A model generated the notes under the pieces. That model was not told the DNA's origin, made no database searches, and saw only the letters and a list, made by a program, of their open reading frames with translations. A stretch of DNA of 51,952 nt from Sphingopyxis granuli NBRC 100800 (GTDB lineage: Bacteria > Pseudomonadota > Alphaproteobacteria > Sphingomonadales > Sphingomonadaceae). Location: the NCBI RefSeq assembly GCF_001591045.1, contig NZ_BCUA01000023.1:1-51952 (forward strand). Reading direction: 5' to 3'. A program made the position numbers and the translations under genes. Shown in pieces: positions 7,636-18,845 of the stretch (position 1 is the first letter of the stretch; every line of letters begins with the position of its first letter).

Positions 7636-9804
7636 TCAGTCCCCGCGCAGATGGACGTCGAGCGTCGGGACGTCGTGGCGCTTGTGGAGCGCGGTGCCGC
7701 GCCCCGAAAGCGATGGATTGTTCATGAAATAATGATGCAGGTTGAACGGCTTGTCGCCCGGAACCAGGCGCACATAGGTGCCGTCGGGCTGAAGCACCCA
7801 GCTTTGTTCGTTGTCGATCAGGTTCGCGACCAGCACCTGGTCGAGAATCTGGTCGTGCACGGTCGGATTCTCGATCGGGATCATATATTCGACGCGCCGG
7901 TCGAAGTTGCGCGGCATCCAGTCGGCGCTGGAGATATAGAGCTTCGCGCCGCTGTGCGGCAGGCGCGCGCCGTTGGCGAAGGCCCAGATGCGACTGTGTT
8001 CGAGGAAGCGGCCGACCACCGATTTGACGCGAATCCTCTCCGACAGGCCGGGCACGCCGGGACGCAGACAGCAGATGCCGCGCACGACGAGCTCGATCGG
8101 CACGCCCGCCGCGCTCGCTTCGTAAAGCTTGTCGATGATGTCGGGATCGACGAGGCTGTTCATCTTCGCCCACAGGCCCGACGGGCGCCCCGCCTTCGCC
8201 GCCGCGATTTCCGCGTCGATCAGCTCGCTGAGGTGCCGGCGCATGTTGAGCGGCGACATCGTCACCATTTCCAGCCGCCCGGGTTCGACGTAGCCGGTGA
8301 TGTAATTGAACAGCTGCGCGGCATCGCGACCGGCGCGCGGATCGGCGGTGAAGAAGCTGAGGTCGGTGTAGATGCGCGCGGTGACCGGATGATAATTGCC
8401 GGTGCCGAAGTGGCAATAGGTGCGATACCCCTGCCCTTCGCGGCGCACGACCATCGAAATCTTGGCGTGGGTCTTCCACTCGATGAAGCCGTAGACGACC
8501 TGCACCCCGGCGCGTTCGAGCTGGTTCGCCCACAGCAGGTTCTGCTCTTCGTCGAAGCGGGCCTTCAACTCGACGATCGCCGTCACCGACTTGCCCGCCT
8601 CCGCCGCCTCGATCAGCGCGCGGATGACCGGCGACTGGTTGCCGGCGCGGTAGAGCGTCTGCTTGATCGCGACGACGTCGGGGTCCGCCGCTGCTTGGCG
8701 CAGGAAGGACAGGACGACGTCAAAGCTTTCATAGGGATGGTGGACGACGATGTCCTTGCTGCGGATCGCGGCGAAGCAGTCGCCGCCATGTTCGCGGATG
8801 CGTTCGGGAAAGCGCGGCGAATAGGCCGGGAACTTGAGGTCGGGCCGGTCGATCTCGACCAGCGCGGACAGCGCCGCGAGGCCGACGAAGCCGCCGATCT
8901 TGGCGATCGTCGCCTCATGCCCCTGAATGCCGTCGCCGAGCACCGCCGCCAGTTCCTCGGTCATGTCGGCGCCGAATTCGAGCAGGATCACGCGGCCGCG
9001 GCGACGGCGACGGATCGCGGTGCGGAACAGGCGGACGAGGTCCTCAGCCTCTTCCTCTATCTCGATATCGCTGTCGCGAATGATGCGGAACACCCCGCGC
9101 GAGCGGACGGTGAAGCCGGGGAACAGCAGGTCGGCGAAGATCTTGACCAGATATTCGACCGGCACGACGGCGCTCGCCTCGCCCGGCAGCGACACGAAAC
9201 GCGGCAGCGACGGCGGAATCATCACCAGTTCGCGCACCGTCTCGCCATCCGCCTTGCGCTGGAGGTCGAAGATCACGCCCAGCCCGCGATTGGGAATGAA
9301 GGGAAAAGGATGCGCCGGGTCGAGCACCTGCGGGGTCAGGATCGGGAAGATCTGGTCGATGAAATAGGGGCGCAGCGCAGCGCGCAGCGCCTCGGGGTCC
9401 GAATCGGAACCGTGGACGACGATCCCCTGTTCGGCCAGCAGCCGATGGAGAAGCTGCCATTCGCTCTGCTGCTGATCGACGAGGCGCTTCACCTCGGCCT
9501 CGATTTCGGCGAGTTGCTGCCCCGGCGAGCGGCCGTCGGCGGACGGGTCGTCGATCCCCTGAAGCTGCTGCCCCTTCAGCCCCGCAACGCGGACCATGAA
9601 GAATTCGTCGAGGTTGCTGCCGGAGATCGACAGGAAGCGCAGGCGTTCGAGCAGCGGATGCGCGGGGTTACGCGCCTCCTCCATCACCCGCCGGTTGAAG
9701 GCGAGCCACGACAGTTCGCGGTTGAAGAAGCGTTCGGGGCCGAAGCGGGGCGGCGCCGGATCGGCGTCATTTTCGGCGCGAAGAGGGCCTGCAGCTATCG
9801 ACAT
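7636..9804 (-). CDS. ppk1: polyphosphate kinase 1 (722 aa)
   Basis: Makes long-chain polyphosphate from ATP. The N-terminal segment [16 protein letters not shown] (about 24-40), the [13 protein letters not shown] block (61-73) and the two phospholipase-D-like catalytic domains are intact. H446 in THAK is the likely phosphohistidine and H465 in CHFGTGNYH the second conserved His; their spacing of 19 equals that of E. coli H435/H454. The length of 722 aa is normal. The ATG at 9802-9804 overlaps the 3' end of hdaA by 10 bases, which implies coupled translation. It is the third gene of the operon DUF2066-hdaA-ppk1-ppx. Confidence 0.97.
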   Translation of the reverse strand: MSIAAGPLRAENDADPAPPRFGPERFFNRELSWLAFNRRVMEEARNPAHPLLERLRFLSISGSNLDEFFMVRVAGLKGQQLQGIDDPSADGRSPGQQLAEIEAEVKRLVDQQQSEWQLLHRLLAEQGIVVHGSDSDPEALRAALRPYFIDQIFPILTPQVLDPAHPFPFIPNRGLGVIFDLQRKADGETVRELVMIPPSLPRFVSLPGEASAVVPVEYLVKIFADLLFPGFTVRSRGVFRIIRDSDIEIEEEAEDLVRLFRTAIRRRRRGRVILLEFGADMTEELAAVLGDGIQGHEATIAKIGGFVGLAALSALVEIDRPDLKFPAYSPRFPERIREHGGDCFAAIRSKDIVVHHPYESFDVVLSFLRQAAADPDVVAIKQTLYRAGNQSPVIRALIEAAEAGKSVTAIVELKARFDEEQNLLWANQLERAGVQVVYGFIEWKTHAKISMVVRREGQGYRTYCHFGTGNYHPVTARIYTDLSFFTADPRAGRDAAQLFNYITGYVEPGRLEMVTMSPLNMRRHLSELIDAEIAAAKAGRPSGLWAKMNSLVDPDIIDKLYEASAAGVPIELVVRGICCLRPGVPGLSERIRVKSVVGRFLEHSRIWAFANGARLPHSGAKLYISSADWMPRNFDRRVEYMIPIENPTVHDQILDQVLVANLIDNEQSWVLQPDGTYVRLVPGDKPFNLHHYFMNNPSLSGRGTALHKRHDVPTLDVHLRGD

Positions 9805-10451
9805 GTGGCGTCATCCTGCCTTTCGAGCAAATCGGGATCGATCAGCCCCTGTGACAGTAATGTTTCACGCGTAAGACGAATGCCGATGCGGCGTCTTTTT
9901 TCGAGCGAGGCCGCGTCCAGCGCGGCGACGATGCGGTGGATCATCGCATAGCTGCGCTCCATCCGCGGCACGATGTAGGAGGGAACCTCGGGCGCGATCG
10001 CCAGTCCTCGCCGCGCGAACAAGGCCTCGATCAGGTCGCGCGCCAGGCAGTCGTCAGGCTCGCCGATCGTCAGAACCGGCACCGCGCGCAGCCGCGACGC
10101 GAGGTCTGGAAGCGCGATCCCCCAGTCGGCCGGCAACGCATCGGCGATGATCAGCAGCGGCGTCCCCGACGCCTGCGCCGCGTTCCAGGCGTGGAACAGC
10201 GCCTCTTCCGAAACGCTGTCGTGCCCGTCGATGACGCGGCCGCCGGTCTCGCGAGCGAACAGGCGCCCCATCAGGCTGCGGCCCGAACCGCGCGGCCCGG
10301 TGAGCACGGCGGTCCGCACCGGCCAGGTCGCGACGTGGCGCAGGTAGCGCACCGCGTCGGCATTGCTCGTCCCGACGATCAGCGGGCCGTCGTTGGCGCC
10401 GCCAGCGCTCCAGTCGAGCGGCAGCGCGATCTGTCCCGTGGATACCGCCAT
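9795..10451 (-). CDS. hdaA: HdaA, DnaA-related regulator of replication initiation (218 aa)
   Basis: AAA+ protein related to DnaA domain III. With the beta sliding clamp it stimulates ATP hydrolysis by DnaA after initiation. QIALPL at residues 7-12 is the expected clamp-binding motif, and GPRGSGRS at 52-59 is the Walker A loop. The Walker B is weak (LLIIADALP), as often in Hda proteins. There is no DNA-binding domain IV, which separates it from DnaA itself. The frame stays open upstream, but the ATG at 10451 overlaps the stop of the upstream gene as TGATG and gives the right length. Neighbours downstream are ppk1 and ppx. Confidence 0.88.
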   Translation of the reverse strand: MAVSTGQIALPLDWSAGGANDGPLIVGTSNADAVRYLRHVATWPVRTAVLTGPRGSGRSLMGRLFARETGGRVIDGHDSVSEEALFHAWNAAQASGTPLLIIADALPADWGIALPDLASRLRAVPVLTIGEPDDCLARDLIEALFARRGLAIAPEVPSYIVPRMERSYAMIHRIVAALDAASLEKRRRIGIRLTRETLLSQGLIDPDLLERQDDATCR

Positions 10452-11716
10452 CAGCGGCTGATCCTGAGCTGCCCGCCGCCTTCCTGCACCTTGAAGCCGC
10501 GCGCGGCGAGCGCCGCCTTGAGCGCGCCGAGGTCGCCGCGGAAGGTCACGCGCATCACCGACGTGCCGCCGAGCGCGAGGCTGGTGGTCGAGGCCGACTG
10601 GACCCCGGCGATGGCGCCGACCGCGCGCTCGGTCGCCGAAACCGATTCGACGTCGGACGACACATATTGGACGGTGAAGCTCTGGACGCCCGCCGGCGGG
10701 GTCGCCGAAACGCTGGCGTCGGTTTCGACGGGCAGCGTGTCGTCGCCGGCCGCATCCTCGGGCAGGTCGACCTTCTCGACCGGCTTTTCGAGGACCAGAT
10801 AGGTGTCGGTCCGCAGGACGCCGGCTGCCAGCGCATTGGTATAGATGGCATCCATGCGCGCGACCGCCTTTTCCATCATGTCGGGCAGCGCGGCGGGGCT
10901 CGGCCCCGTCATGGTGAAGCTGTCGATCAGCTTGTCGTCGGGGCCGAATCGCGCGGTGAAATAGCCTTTGATGGGCCCGCCGGGATAGCTGTATTCGACG
11001 CGCGCGATCGGCATCAGCACGTCGGCGGCGCCATATTGGTCGAGGATCACCCGCCACCAGACGCGCCCCCGCCGCCCCGTCTGCCCGGCGTTGAGCAGCA
11101 GCGTATCCGCGCCTGTGCCCGCGGTGCGGACATAGTCGATCGCGCTCTGCCCCGTATTATATTCGGCCCAGGCGCGCTGCCACGCGCTGCGCTGTTCGAA
11201 CACCTGCGCGATGCCATCGACCGAATAGACGGGGATGACGAGCAGCGGCGGCGAGCGCAGCGTCCGGCCGCTGACACCCAATATCTGTCCCGCGCGTACG
11301 CGATCGAACTGGATACCCAGCGTGGCGACATAGCGGCGCGGCCCGATCTGTTCCTTTTCGACGACGATCGCGGTGACGATGCCGTCGAGCACCGAATCGC
11401 CGAGCGCGGGACCGTCGCTGCCGTTGATCCGGCGATAAAGCTGCTGCCACCCCTTGCGCTGTGCCTCGCGCCACCCTTTTTCGCGCGCCTCGTCGGCATT
11501 GGCGCCGACGACGTCGACGGTGATTCCGCTGGCGAGGAAATCGCCGCTGCTGTTGATCGGGGTGATGCCGCGATTGCCGCGACTGATCTGCCCCTCGACG
11601 AGGCCGGCGACCAGAATCGCCAGCAACAGCGCGGCAAACGCGGCCCAGCGCCAGTCGCGCGGCCAGGAAATCGATCGCGAAAAGCGAGGGAACGGGAGGG
11701 AAGCGGCGGAAATCAT
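10451..11716 (-). CDS. DUF2066-like membrane-anchored protein (421 aa)
   Basis: First gene of the hdaA-ppk1-ppx operon. A single hydrophobic segment at about 24-42 ([19 protein letters not shown]) could be an uncleaved anchor, leaving most of the protein in the periplasm. The body contains [20 protein letters not shown], typical of DUF2066-type proteins, and a C-terminal region with [20 protein letters not shown] and [13 protein letters not shown] that resembles a small alpha/beta repeat. The family assignment is from memory of sphingomonad proteins; the function is unknown. It is divergent from purM with about 150 bases between. Confidence 0.7.
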   Translation of the reverse strand: MISAASLPFPRFSRSISWPRDWRWAAFAALLLAILVAGLVEGQISRGNRGITPINSSGDFLASGITVDVVGANADEAREKGWREAQRKGWQQLYRRINGSDGPALGDSVLDGIVTAIVVEKEQIGPRRYVATLGIQFDRVRAGQILGVSGRTLRSPPLLVIPVYSVDGIAQVFEQRSAWQRAWAEYNTGQSAIDYVRTAGTGADTLLLNAGQTGRRGRVWWRVILDQYGAADVLMPIARVEYSYPGGPIKGYFTARFGPDDKLIDSFTMTGPSPAALPDMMEKAVARMDAIYTNALAAGVLRTDTYLVLEKPVEKVDLPEDAAGDDTLPVETDASVSATPPAGVQSFTVQYVSSDVESVSATERAVGAIAGVQSASTTSLALGGTSVMRVTFRGDLGALKAALAARGFKVQEGGGQLRISR

Positions 11717-11788
11717 CTCTACTCTTGGTTCAACCCTCGAAGCCGTTCCGTCCTGCCGCCACCACGGCGCCGCAACGGCGATTCCAGC

Positions 11789-11854
11789 ATGCCCTACGCG
11801 AAAGCCATGGCCAGCGACAAGGAAATCATGGCATTTGTCGCCGGGAAGAGTTAG
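11789..11854 (+). CDS. candidate 21-codon leader ORF upstream of purM
   Basis: A short frame beginning ATG CCC TAC and ending TAG encodes a 21-residue peptide (start [12 protein letters not shown], end AFVAGKS). It ends 11 bases before the purM ATG. Third-position GC is about 76%, somewhat below the neighbours but not random-looking, and the peptide is amphipathic. No strong Shine-Dalgarno precedes it. It could be a regulatory leader for purM or simply chance. Confidence 0.3.
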   Translation: MPYAKAMASDKEIMAFVAGKS

Positions 11855-11865
11855 GCGCGCGTGCC

Positions 11866-12971
<1,106 letters not shown>

Positions 12972-12972
<1 letters not shown>

Positions 12973-13109
12973 AATCCTCCCCACGCGTGGGGAGGTGGCA
13001 GCCGCGCAGCGGCTGACGGTGGGGGCCATCGTGGCCCGCCTGCGTGGCTTGGGGACGCGAGCCCCCTCCACCGCTTCGCGGTCCCCCTCCCCGCAAGCGG
13101 GGAGGATTT
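12972..13109. repeat. composite palindromic repeat filling the purM-purN gap
   Basis: The whole gap is one element. It begins in the last base of the purM stop codon with AAATCCTCCCC (12972-12982) and ends with the inverted copy GGGGAGGATTT (13099-13109). Inside are the palindrome CTCCCCACGCGTGGGGAG, a GCCGCGCAGCGGC hairpin, GGGGGCCATCGTGGCCC, and CCCTCCCCGCAAGCGGGGAGG. The outer arms are extended imperfect inverted repeats of about 50 bases. It looks like the mobile palindromic elements scattered through sphingomonad genomes. Confidence 0.85.
13101..13105 (+). promoter_or_regulatory. purN Shine-Dalgarno carried by the repeat
   Basis: GGAGG at 13101-13105 lies 5 bases before the purN ATG at 13111. 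It is part of the right-hand arm of the palindromic repeat, so the repeat itself supplies the ribosome binding site and could hide it by pairing with the CCTCC of the left arm or of the local hairpin. Confidence 0.7.
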
Positions 13110-13110
13110 G

Positions 13111-14061
13111 ATGACGAAAGCCCGCGTCTCCGTCCTGATCTCCGGCACCGGCACCAACATGGCGGCGCTGCTCTATGCGGCCAAGGCCGAAAGCTGCCCG
13201 TTCGAGATCGTCCTCGTCGCGAGCAACAATCCCGACGCGCCGGGCCTGACGCTCGCGGCCGCCGAGGGCATCGCGACCTGGGCGCAGTCGCACAAGGGCA
13301 TGGGCCGCGATGCCTTCGACGCGCTCGTCGATGCGCAGCTCCGCGCCGCGGGGTCCGACTATGTCGCGCTCGCGGGCTATATGCGCATCCTGAGCGCCGA
13401 TTTCGTCGCGCGCTGGGAGGGGCGGATGCTCAATATCCATCCGAGCCTGCTTCCCAAATACAAGGGCCTCCATACGCACCAGCAGGCGATCGACGCCGGC
13501 GACAGGTTCGGCGGATGCAGCGTCCATGTCGTGACCGCGGCGCTCGACGACGGGCCGGTGCTGGCGCAGACGCCAGTCGCGATCCTGCCCGGCGATACCG
13601 CCGACAGCCTCGCCGCGCGGGTGCTGATCGCCGAGCATCAGCTCTATGCCCCGACCCTCGCCGCCTTCGTGATGCGCGAGGCGACGCCCGACTATTGGCT
13701 TGCCCGCGTGCGCGAACTGGCGATGGCGATGCCCGAGGCCGAAGAGACGCTGTCGCACGGCATGCCCTGCTTCGGTATCGTCAAGGGCAAGAAATTCGCC
13801 TGGTTCAGCCACGATCACCACGGCGACGGACGCACCGCATTGCTCGTCAAGATCAGCGGCGCCGAGGAGCAGGCGCTGCTGATCGAGCAGGACGCGGAGC
13901 GGCATTTCCGTCCCGCCTATTTCGGCGACGGCTGGATCGGCATCCGGCTCGATATGGGCGACAACGACTGGGACGACCTTGGCGCCCGGATCGCGCGAAG
14001 CTGGCGCGCGATCGCGCCGAAGAAGCTCGCCGGGCTGATGGCGGCCGCGGACGAATTCTGA
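13111..14061 (+). CDS. purN: phosphoribosylglycinamide formyltransferase with C-terminal YjbR/MmcQ-like domain (316 aa)
   Basis: Residues 1 to about 195 are PurN (GAR transformylase, using 10-formyl-THF): VLISGTGTNMAAL at 8-20 and the catalytic NIHPSLLPKYKGLHTH at 109-124 with N109 and H111, plus D146 in ALDDGPV. Ordinary PurN ends near 190-215 aa. Here about 120 further residues follow (AMPEAEETLSHGMPCFGIV, KKFAWFS, then GWIGIRLDM and ARSWRAIAPKKL), which look like a YjbR/MmcQ (DUF419) domain. The join is in one uninterrupted frame. The ATG at 13111 is chosen over the adjacent TTG because GGAGG is 5 bases upstream. The role of the extra domain is unknown. Confidence 0.93.
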   Translation: MTKARVSVLISGTGTNMAALLYAAKAESCPFEIVLVASNNPDAPGLTLAAAEGIATWAQSHKGMGRDAFDALVDAQLRAAGSDYVALAGYMRILSADFVARWEGRMLNIHPSLLPKYKGLHTHQQAIDAGDRFGGCSVHVVTAALDDGPVLAQTPVAILPGDTADSLAARVLIAEHQLYAPTLAAFVMREATPDYWLARVRELAMAMPEAEETLSHGMPCFGIVKGKKFAWFSHDHHGDGRTALLVKISGAEEQALLIEQDAERHFRPAYFGDGWIGIRLDMGDNDWDDLGARIARSWRAIAPKKLAGLMAAADEF

Positions 14062-14115
14062 CGCCGGGCGGATTGCTGCTGGCCTTTTCGGCAAAAGCGG
14101 GGTGAATGAAGGGCG

Positions 14116-15561
14116 ATGCGGTCCGACATCGCCTTCGTCCTGACGATCCTGTGGATCGCGGTCTATGCGACCGTGATCGCGCGCATCCTGCTGCGCCCGC
14201 AACGCGAGCCCGCCTCGCGCCTCGCCTGGCTGATCGCCGCGATCGCGGTCCCGGTGGTCGGCGTCGTCGCCTATCTGCTGCTCGGCGAAGCACGGATCAG
14301 CGCGAAACGGCGCGCGCGATACCGGCAGATCGAGGCGCATCTGCCGCATCCGAGCGAAAAGGCGGCAGCGCGCAGAAAGCTGGCGAAGACGCCTTATGCC
14401 GCGCCCTTCGCGCTCGCCGAGACGGTGAACGCCCTGCCCCCGACGCTGGGCAATCGCGCGCATCTTGCCGCCGACGGCAATACGGCGATCCGCGAGATGG
14501 TCGCCGACATCGACGCGGCGAAATCGACCGTTCACCTGTGTTTCTATATCTGGCTCGCCGACAACAACGGCTTTCGCATCAAGGATGCGCTGATCCGCGC
14601 CGCGCAGCGCGGGGTGAAGGTGCGCGTGCTGGCCGACGCGCTCGGCTCGCGCGGTTTCATCCGATCGGCGCACTGGATCGCGCTGCGCAACGCCGGGGTC
14701 GACGCGCGGATCGCGCTGCCGATCGGCGGGCTGGTCTGGACGCTGATCCGCGGCCGCTTCGACCTGCGCAACCACCGCAAGCAGCTCATCGTCGACAACC
14801 GCATCGCCTGGTGCGGCAGCCAGAACCTCGCCGACCCCGAGTTCCGCATCAAGTCGCGCTATGCGCCGTGGGTCGACATCATGACGCGATGGGAAGGGCC
14901 GGTCGTGCGCGACTGCCAGTTCGTCTTCGCCGCCGACTGGGAATCGGAGCACGGCGACGACATCAGCGACCTGCTGGGCGATGCGGCCGAGCCGCCCCCC
15001 GCCGCCGATCCCGGGATCGCGGCGCAGGTGATCGGCACCGGCCCCAACCTGCCCTATCCCGCGATGACCGCCTGCTTCACCTCGCTGATCCACGCCGCGC
15101 GGCGCGAACTGGTGATCACCACCCCCTATTTCGTGCCCGACGAACAGTTGATCTGCGCGCTGCTCGACACCGCGCGGCGCGGGGTCGCGACGACGATGAT
15201 CCTGCCCCGCCGTAACGACAGCCGGATCGTCGCCAATACCAGCCGCAGCTATTACGAGCCGCTGATCGCGGCGGGCGTGCGCCTTTACGAATTCGGCCCG
15301 GGCCTGCTCCACGCCAAGACGATGGTCGTCGATGGCGAGGTGGTGCTGATCGGGTCGGCGAATCTCGACCGGCGCAGCTTCGAACTCAACTTCGAGAATA
15401 ATATCCTGTTCGCCGACCAGCATTTCGCCGCCGATATCCGCGCCCGGCAGGATGCCTATCTGGCGCAGTCGACCCCGGTCACGGCGGCGACCATCGCGAA
15501 TGTCGGCACGGTGCGCCGCCTGTGGCAGAATCTGGTCGCGACGCTCAGCCCGCTGCTGTGA
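14116..15561 (+). CDS. cls: cardiolipin synthase, phospholipase D type (481 aa)
   Basis: Membrane enzyme that condenses phosphatidylglycerol to cardiolipin. Two N-terminal membrane segments (about 5-25 and 37-56) precede two HKD motifs: H220-x-K222 with D227 in NHRKQLIVD, and H399-x-K401 with D406 in LHAKTMVVDGEVVLIGSAN. The length near 480 fits ClsA-type enzymes. It follows purN by 54 bases on the same strand and is followed by a strong hairpin shared with convergent ndk. Confidence 0.93.
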   Translation: MRSDIAFVLTILWIAVYATVIARILLRPQREPASRLAWLIAAIAVPVVGVVAYLLLGEARISAKRRARYRQIEAHLPHPSEKAAARRKLAKTPYAAPFALAETVNALPPTLGNRAHLAADGNTAIREMVADIDAAKSTVHLCFYIWLADNNGFRIKDALIRAAQRGVKVRVLADALGSRGFIRSAHWIALRNAGVDARIALPIGGLVWTLIRGRFDLRNHRKQLIVDNRIAWCGSQNLADPEFRIKSRYAPWVDIMTRWEGPVVRDCQFVFAADWESEHGDDISDLLGDAAEPPPAADPGIAAQVIGTGPNLPYPAMTACFTSLIHAARRELVITTPYFVPDEQLICALLDTARRGVATTMILPRRNDSRIVANTSRSYYEPLIAAGVRLYEFGPGLLHAKTMVVDGEVVLIGSANLDRRSFELNFENNILFADQHFAADIRARQDAYLAQSTPVTAATIANVGTVRRLWQNLVATLSPLL

Positions 15562-15570
15562 CGCGTAAGG

Positions 15571-15602
15571 AAAAGGCCGCCGGATCGCTCCGGCGGCCTT
15601 GT
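15571..15602. terminator. bidirectional terminator between cls and ndk
   Basis: An 11-base perfect stem, AAGGCCGCCGG (15573-15583) with CCGGCGGCCTT (15590-15600), encloses the loop ATCGCT. On the minus strand the stem is followed by TTTTCCTT, a good Rho-independent end for ndk. On the plus strand the T run is short, so termination of cls may be weaker. Confidence 0.8.
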
Positions 15603-15624
15603 CGGATGTCGCTGAAGGCCTCGC

Positions 15625-16047
<423 letters not shown>

Positions 16048-16147
16048 GGGGAAAGCTCCTGCCTTGCTGTGTCTGGAATGCGCGCGCCTCTAGCCGCGCT
16101 TTTGCCGCACCGCAAGAAAAGAGCGAAAGCCGCGCGAGCCGCGGCGA

Positions 16148-16690
16148 TCAGCCGCCGGTGCTATAGGTGACGGTGCCGTTGACCATATCGCCCGCCTGGG
16201 TCGCCGTGACCTGGATCCCCGTCTTGTCCGCGCCTTCCTTTTCCGCGCCCAGCATCAGCGTGTCGCCCGCCTTGACCTCGGCCGTCACCTTCATGCCGGC
16301 GCCCTCGGCCTGTTTGCGGAAATGGGCGATGACGTCGGCGGCCTTCGCCTTCGCCTCGAAGCTCGCCATGCCGCCGTCGCCGTCCTTGCCCGAGGCGGCG
16401 AAGCCCCCGGTCATCTTCGCACCCGGAAAGGGCGCGATGCCCGCCGGCAGCTTCGCATTGGCGGCGCCGCCGCCGAAACGCATCTCGCCGTCCTCGGTCC
16501 TGATGCTGATATTGCCCTCTTCGCCGTCGGCGCTGCTGGTGATCTTGTAGTCGGTCTTTTCGCCGGTCTCGGGATCGGTGACGGTGCCGCTAGCGACCTC
16601 GGTCTCGGACTTCGATCCGCAACCCGCCACGAGCAACGCAGCGGCAGCCGCGACACCGAGGGGAAGCGAAGAGAAAAGGCGCGTCGTCAT
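16148..16690 (-). CDS. lipoprotein of unknown function (180 aa)
   Basis: A signal sequence with lipobox LLVAGC (Cys24) marks a lipoprotein; the residues after Cys are GSKSE, without Asp at +2, which in Gram-negatives is compatible with outer-membrane delivery. The mature part is rich in Gly, Lys and acidic residues, with FEAKAKAADVIAHFRKQAEGAGMKV resembling small periplasmic proteins of unknown role. Two adjacent ATGs are possible; the second (16690) sits 6 bases after AGGAGG and is preferred. No domain is recognised with confidence. Confidence 0.85.
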   Translation of the reverse strand: MTTRLFSSLPLGVAAAAALLVAGCGSKSETEVASGTVTDPETGEKTDYKITSSADGEEGNISIRTEDGEMRFGGGAANAKLPAGIAPFPGAKMTGGFAASGKDGDGGMASFEAKAKAADVIAHFRKQAEGAGMKVTAEVKAGDTLMLGAEKEGADKTGIQVTATQAGDMVNGTVTYSTGG

Positions 16691-16810
16691 CATGATCCTC
16701 CTGCTGGCCGGCAGGCTATCGGACGGATTCCCGCCTGTCACCCCCGGTCGATCGTGACAGACCCTGACGAGCGCGGCGCAGCGTGTCGGTGATGGCCGTC
16801 ACACGACGGG

Positions 16811-17260
16811 TCAGGGTCCCTCGGACCAGCGCCCGCGCTCGTCCTGCTTCCAGAAATGAAGCTCCACGCCATCGGCCTTGCCCAGCGCGCGCCACGTCGC
16901 GCGGGCATCGTCGATCCGGCTGTTGTCGAACAGCAGGAACACGCGGTCGAAGCCGAGCGCCTCGTCGCGCCACGCGCCATCGGCAAGCGCGACGAGCCGC
17001 GCCCCGTTCGCGGGCGCCGTATCGAGCGTCCCCGCCAGCAGGATCGGCTCGATCGCCTCGTCGGGCGATCCGGCGGCGCCGTGCGGCAGGAAGCTCGCTG
17101 GCTGGAGCGTCCACAGCGCTTCGTCGATCGCCTGCCGCTGCATCGCCGACGCGGCGACCACCAGCAGCCGGTCGCCGCCGTCCAGGATGCGCGCCGCGAT
17201 CGCGGGAAGCACCCGCTCGACCGGATCGCGGATCAGCCGATAGAAATCGACGCGGGCCAC
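16811..17260 (-). CDS. holC: DNA polymerase III chi subunit (149 aa)
   Basis: Clamp-loader accessory that links the polymerase III holoenzyme to SSB. The start VARVDFYRLIRDPVERVLP and the later GSPDEAIEPILLAG, RVFLLFDNS and HFWKQDERGRW are family hallmarks. I chose the GTG at 17258-17260, 8 bases after the pepA stop, because it gives the usual length and N-terminus; the frame continues upstream inside pepA only as an accident. pepA-holC is a common proteobacterial pair, so it is probably cotranscribed. Confidence 0.88.
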   Translation of the reverse strand: MARVDFYRLIRDPVERVLPAIAARILDGGDRLLVVAASAMQRQAIDEALWTLQPASFLPHGAAGSPDEAIEPILLAGTLDTAPANGARLVALADGAWRDEALGFDRVFLLFDNSRIDDARATWRALGKADGVELHFWKQDERGRWSEGP

Positions 17261-17268
17261 CTCGGGCT

Positions 17269-18714
17269 TCAGCCCTCGTGATTGTCGGCGATATAGCGGT
17301 CGAGCAGCCGCACACCGTAGCCGGTCGCGCCCTTCGCCCACACCGGGCCGTCCTTGTCGGCCCACGCCATGCCCGCGATGTCGAGATGCGCCCAGGCGAC
17401 GCCTTCGCCGACGAAGCGCTTGAGGAACTGCGCCGCGGTGATCGACCCGGCCTCGCGCGGGCCGATGTTCTTCATGTCGGCGATCGGGCTGTCGAGCAGC
17501 TTGTCGTAGGCCGGCGACAGCGGGAAGCGCCACAGCTTGTTGCCGCTCGCTTCGCCCGCTTCGATCAGTTTCGCCGCCAGATCGTCGTCGTTCGCGAACA
17601 TCCCGGCATATTCATGGCCGAGCGCGATCACCATCGCACCGGTCAGCGTCGCGAGGTCGACGATCACCTTGGGCGAACAGGCCTGTTGGACCCAGGCGAT
17701 CGCGTCGCACAGCACGAGGCGGCCTTCGGCGTCGGTGTTGAGCACCTCGACCGTCTGGCCCGACAGGGTGGTGACGATATCGCCGGGCCGCTGCGCGTTG
17801 CCGTCGGGCATATTTTCGACCAGCCCGATGACGCCGACGACGTTCGCCTTCGCCTTGCGCCCGGCGATCGCCTTCATCGCGCCCGCGACCGCGCCGCCGC
17901 CGCCCATGTCCCATTTCATCATGTCCATGCCGGGACCGGGCTTCAGGCTGATGCCGCCGGTGTCGAAGGTGACGCCCTTGCCGACGAAGGCGACCGGCGC
18001 ATCGCCGGAATTGCCGCCGTTCCAGCGCATCACCAAGAGCCGTGGCGGACGCGTCGAGCCCTGCGCGACGCCGAGCAGCGCACCCATGCCGAGCGCCTTC
18101 ATCTGCCGTTCGTCGAGCACCTCGATCTCGACGCCGAGGTCGGAGAGATGCCGGCAACGCTCGACGAAGCTTTCGGGATAGAGAATGTTGGGCGGCTCGG
18201 CGACGAGCGTCTGGGTCAGCGCGACGCCGTCGGCGACCGCCGACTGGCGCCCCCAGCGCGCCGACAGGTCGCCGGCGGGCGACGCGATGACGACCTTCTG
18301 CAGGCTGGGCTTCGCGGTGTCGGCCAGCCGGGTACGATAGGTGTCGATCCGCCAGTTGCGCAGCTTCACGCCCATCGCGAAGGCGAGAATGTCCTCCTCG
18401 TCGCTCTGCCCGGCGCTCGCGAAATCGACATGCACCGTCCCGACGCCGCTCGTCTGCAACCGTGCGGTGAGCGCCGCGCCGCCGCGTTCGAGGTCGTGCG
18501 TCGTTCCTTCGCCGATGCCGACGAGCAGCAACCGCCTTGCCTGATCGCCGTCGATCGCCGCGGTCTCCGCCACCGTGCCCGCCGCGCCGTCGAACCGCGT
18601 CTGAGCCGCGAGCGCCCCGAGCAGCGCACCGAGCGCGGAAGCGCCCCCTTTGCGGACCGGAAAGGCGACAACGTCGGCGGACGCAGCGATTTGCGCGACA
18701 AACTGAATGTCCAT
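17269..18714 (-). CDS. pepA: leucyl aminopeptidase, M17 (481 aa)
   Basis: Cytosolic di-metal aminopeptidase that recycles peptides; in some bacteria PepA also acts as a DNA-binding protein. Metal and catalytic residues are present: K246, D251 and K258 in GKGVTFDTGGISLKPG, D269, and D328/E330/R332 in the signature NTDAEGRL. The length of 481 aa is typical. It is divergent from lptD with 131 bases between, and upstream of holC. Confidence 0.96.
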   Translation of the reverse strand: MDIQFVAQIAASADVVAFPVRKGGASALGALLGALAAQTRFDGAAGTVAETAAIDGDQARRLLLVGIGEGTTHDLERGGAALTARLQTSGVGTVHVDFASAGQSDEEDILAFAMGVKLRNWRIDTYRTRLADTAKPSLQKVVIASPAGDLSARWGRQSAVADGVALTQTLVAEPPNILYPESFVERCRHLSDLGVEIEVLDERQMKALGMGALLGVAQGSTRPPRLLVMRWNGGNSGDAPVAFVGKGVTFDTGGISLKPGPGMDMMKWDMGGGGAVAGAMKAIAGRKAKANVVGVIGLVENMPDGNAQRPGDIVTTLSGQTVEVLNTDAEGRLVLCDAIAWVQQACSPKVIVDLATLTGAMVIALGHEYAGMFANDDDLAAKLIEAGEASGNKLWRFPLSPAYDKLLDSPIADMKNIGPREAGSITAAQFLKRFVGEGVAWAHLDIAGMAWADKDGPVWAKGATGYGVRLLDRYIADNHEG

Positions 18715-18845
18715 GGACCTACTTTCTTATGCGACGATTGATTGGAACGTGCCGGACCGATAGGGGTTTCGCCTGCGAGTTGCAAAAACAAAGCAGCCGA
18801 TCCAGTCCGGGCGGACGCTAGCGAGATGTGGGACAAAGGGATTCG

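Noticed and set aside
16760..16818. 9-base inverted repeat GACCCTGAC/GTCAGGGTC as a holC terminator
   Set aside because: The loop is 41 bases and one arm overlaps the holC stop; there is no T run, so it is probably chance.
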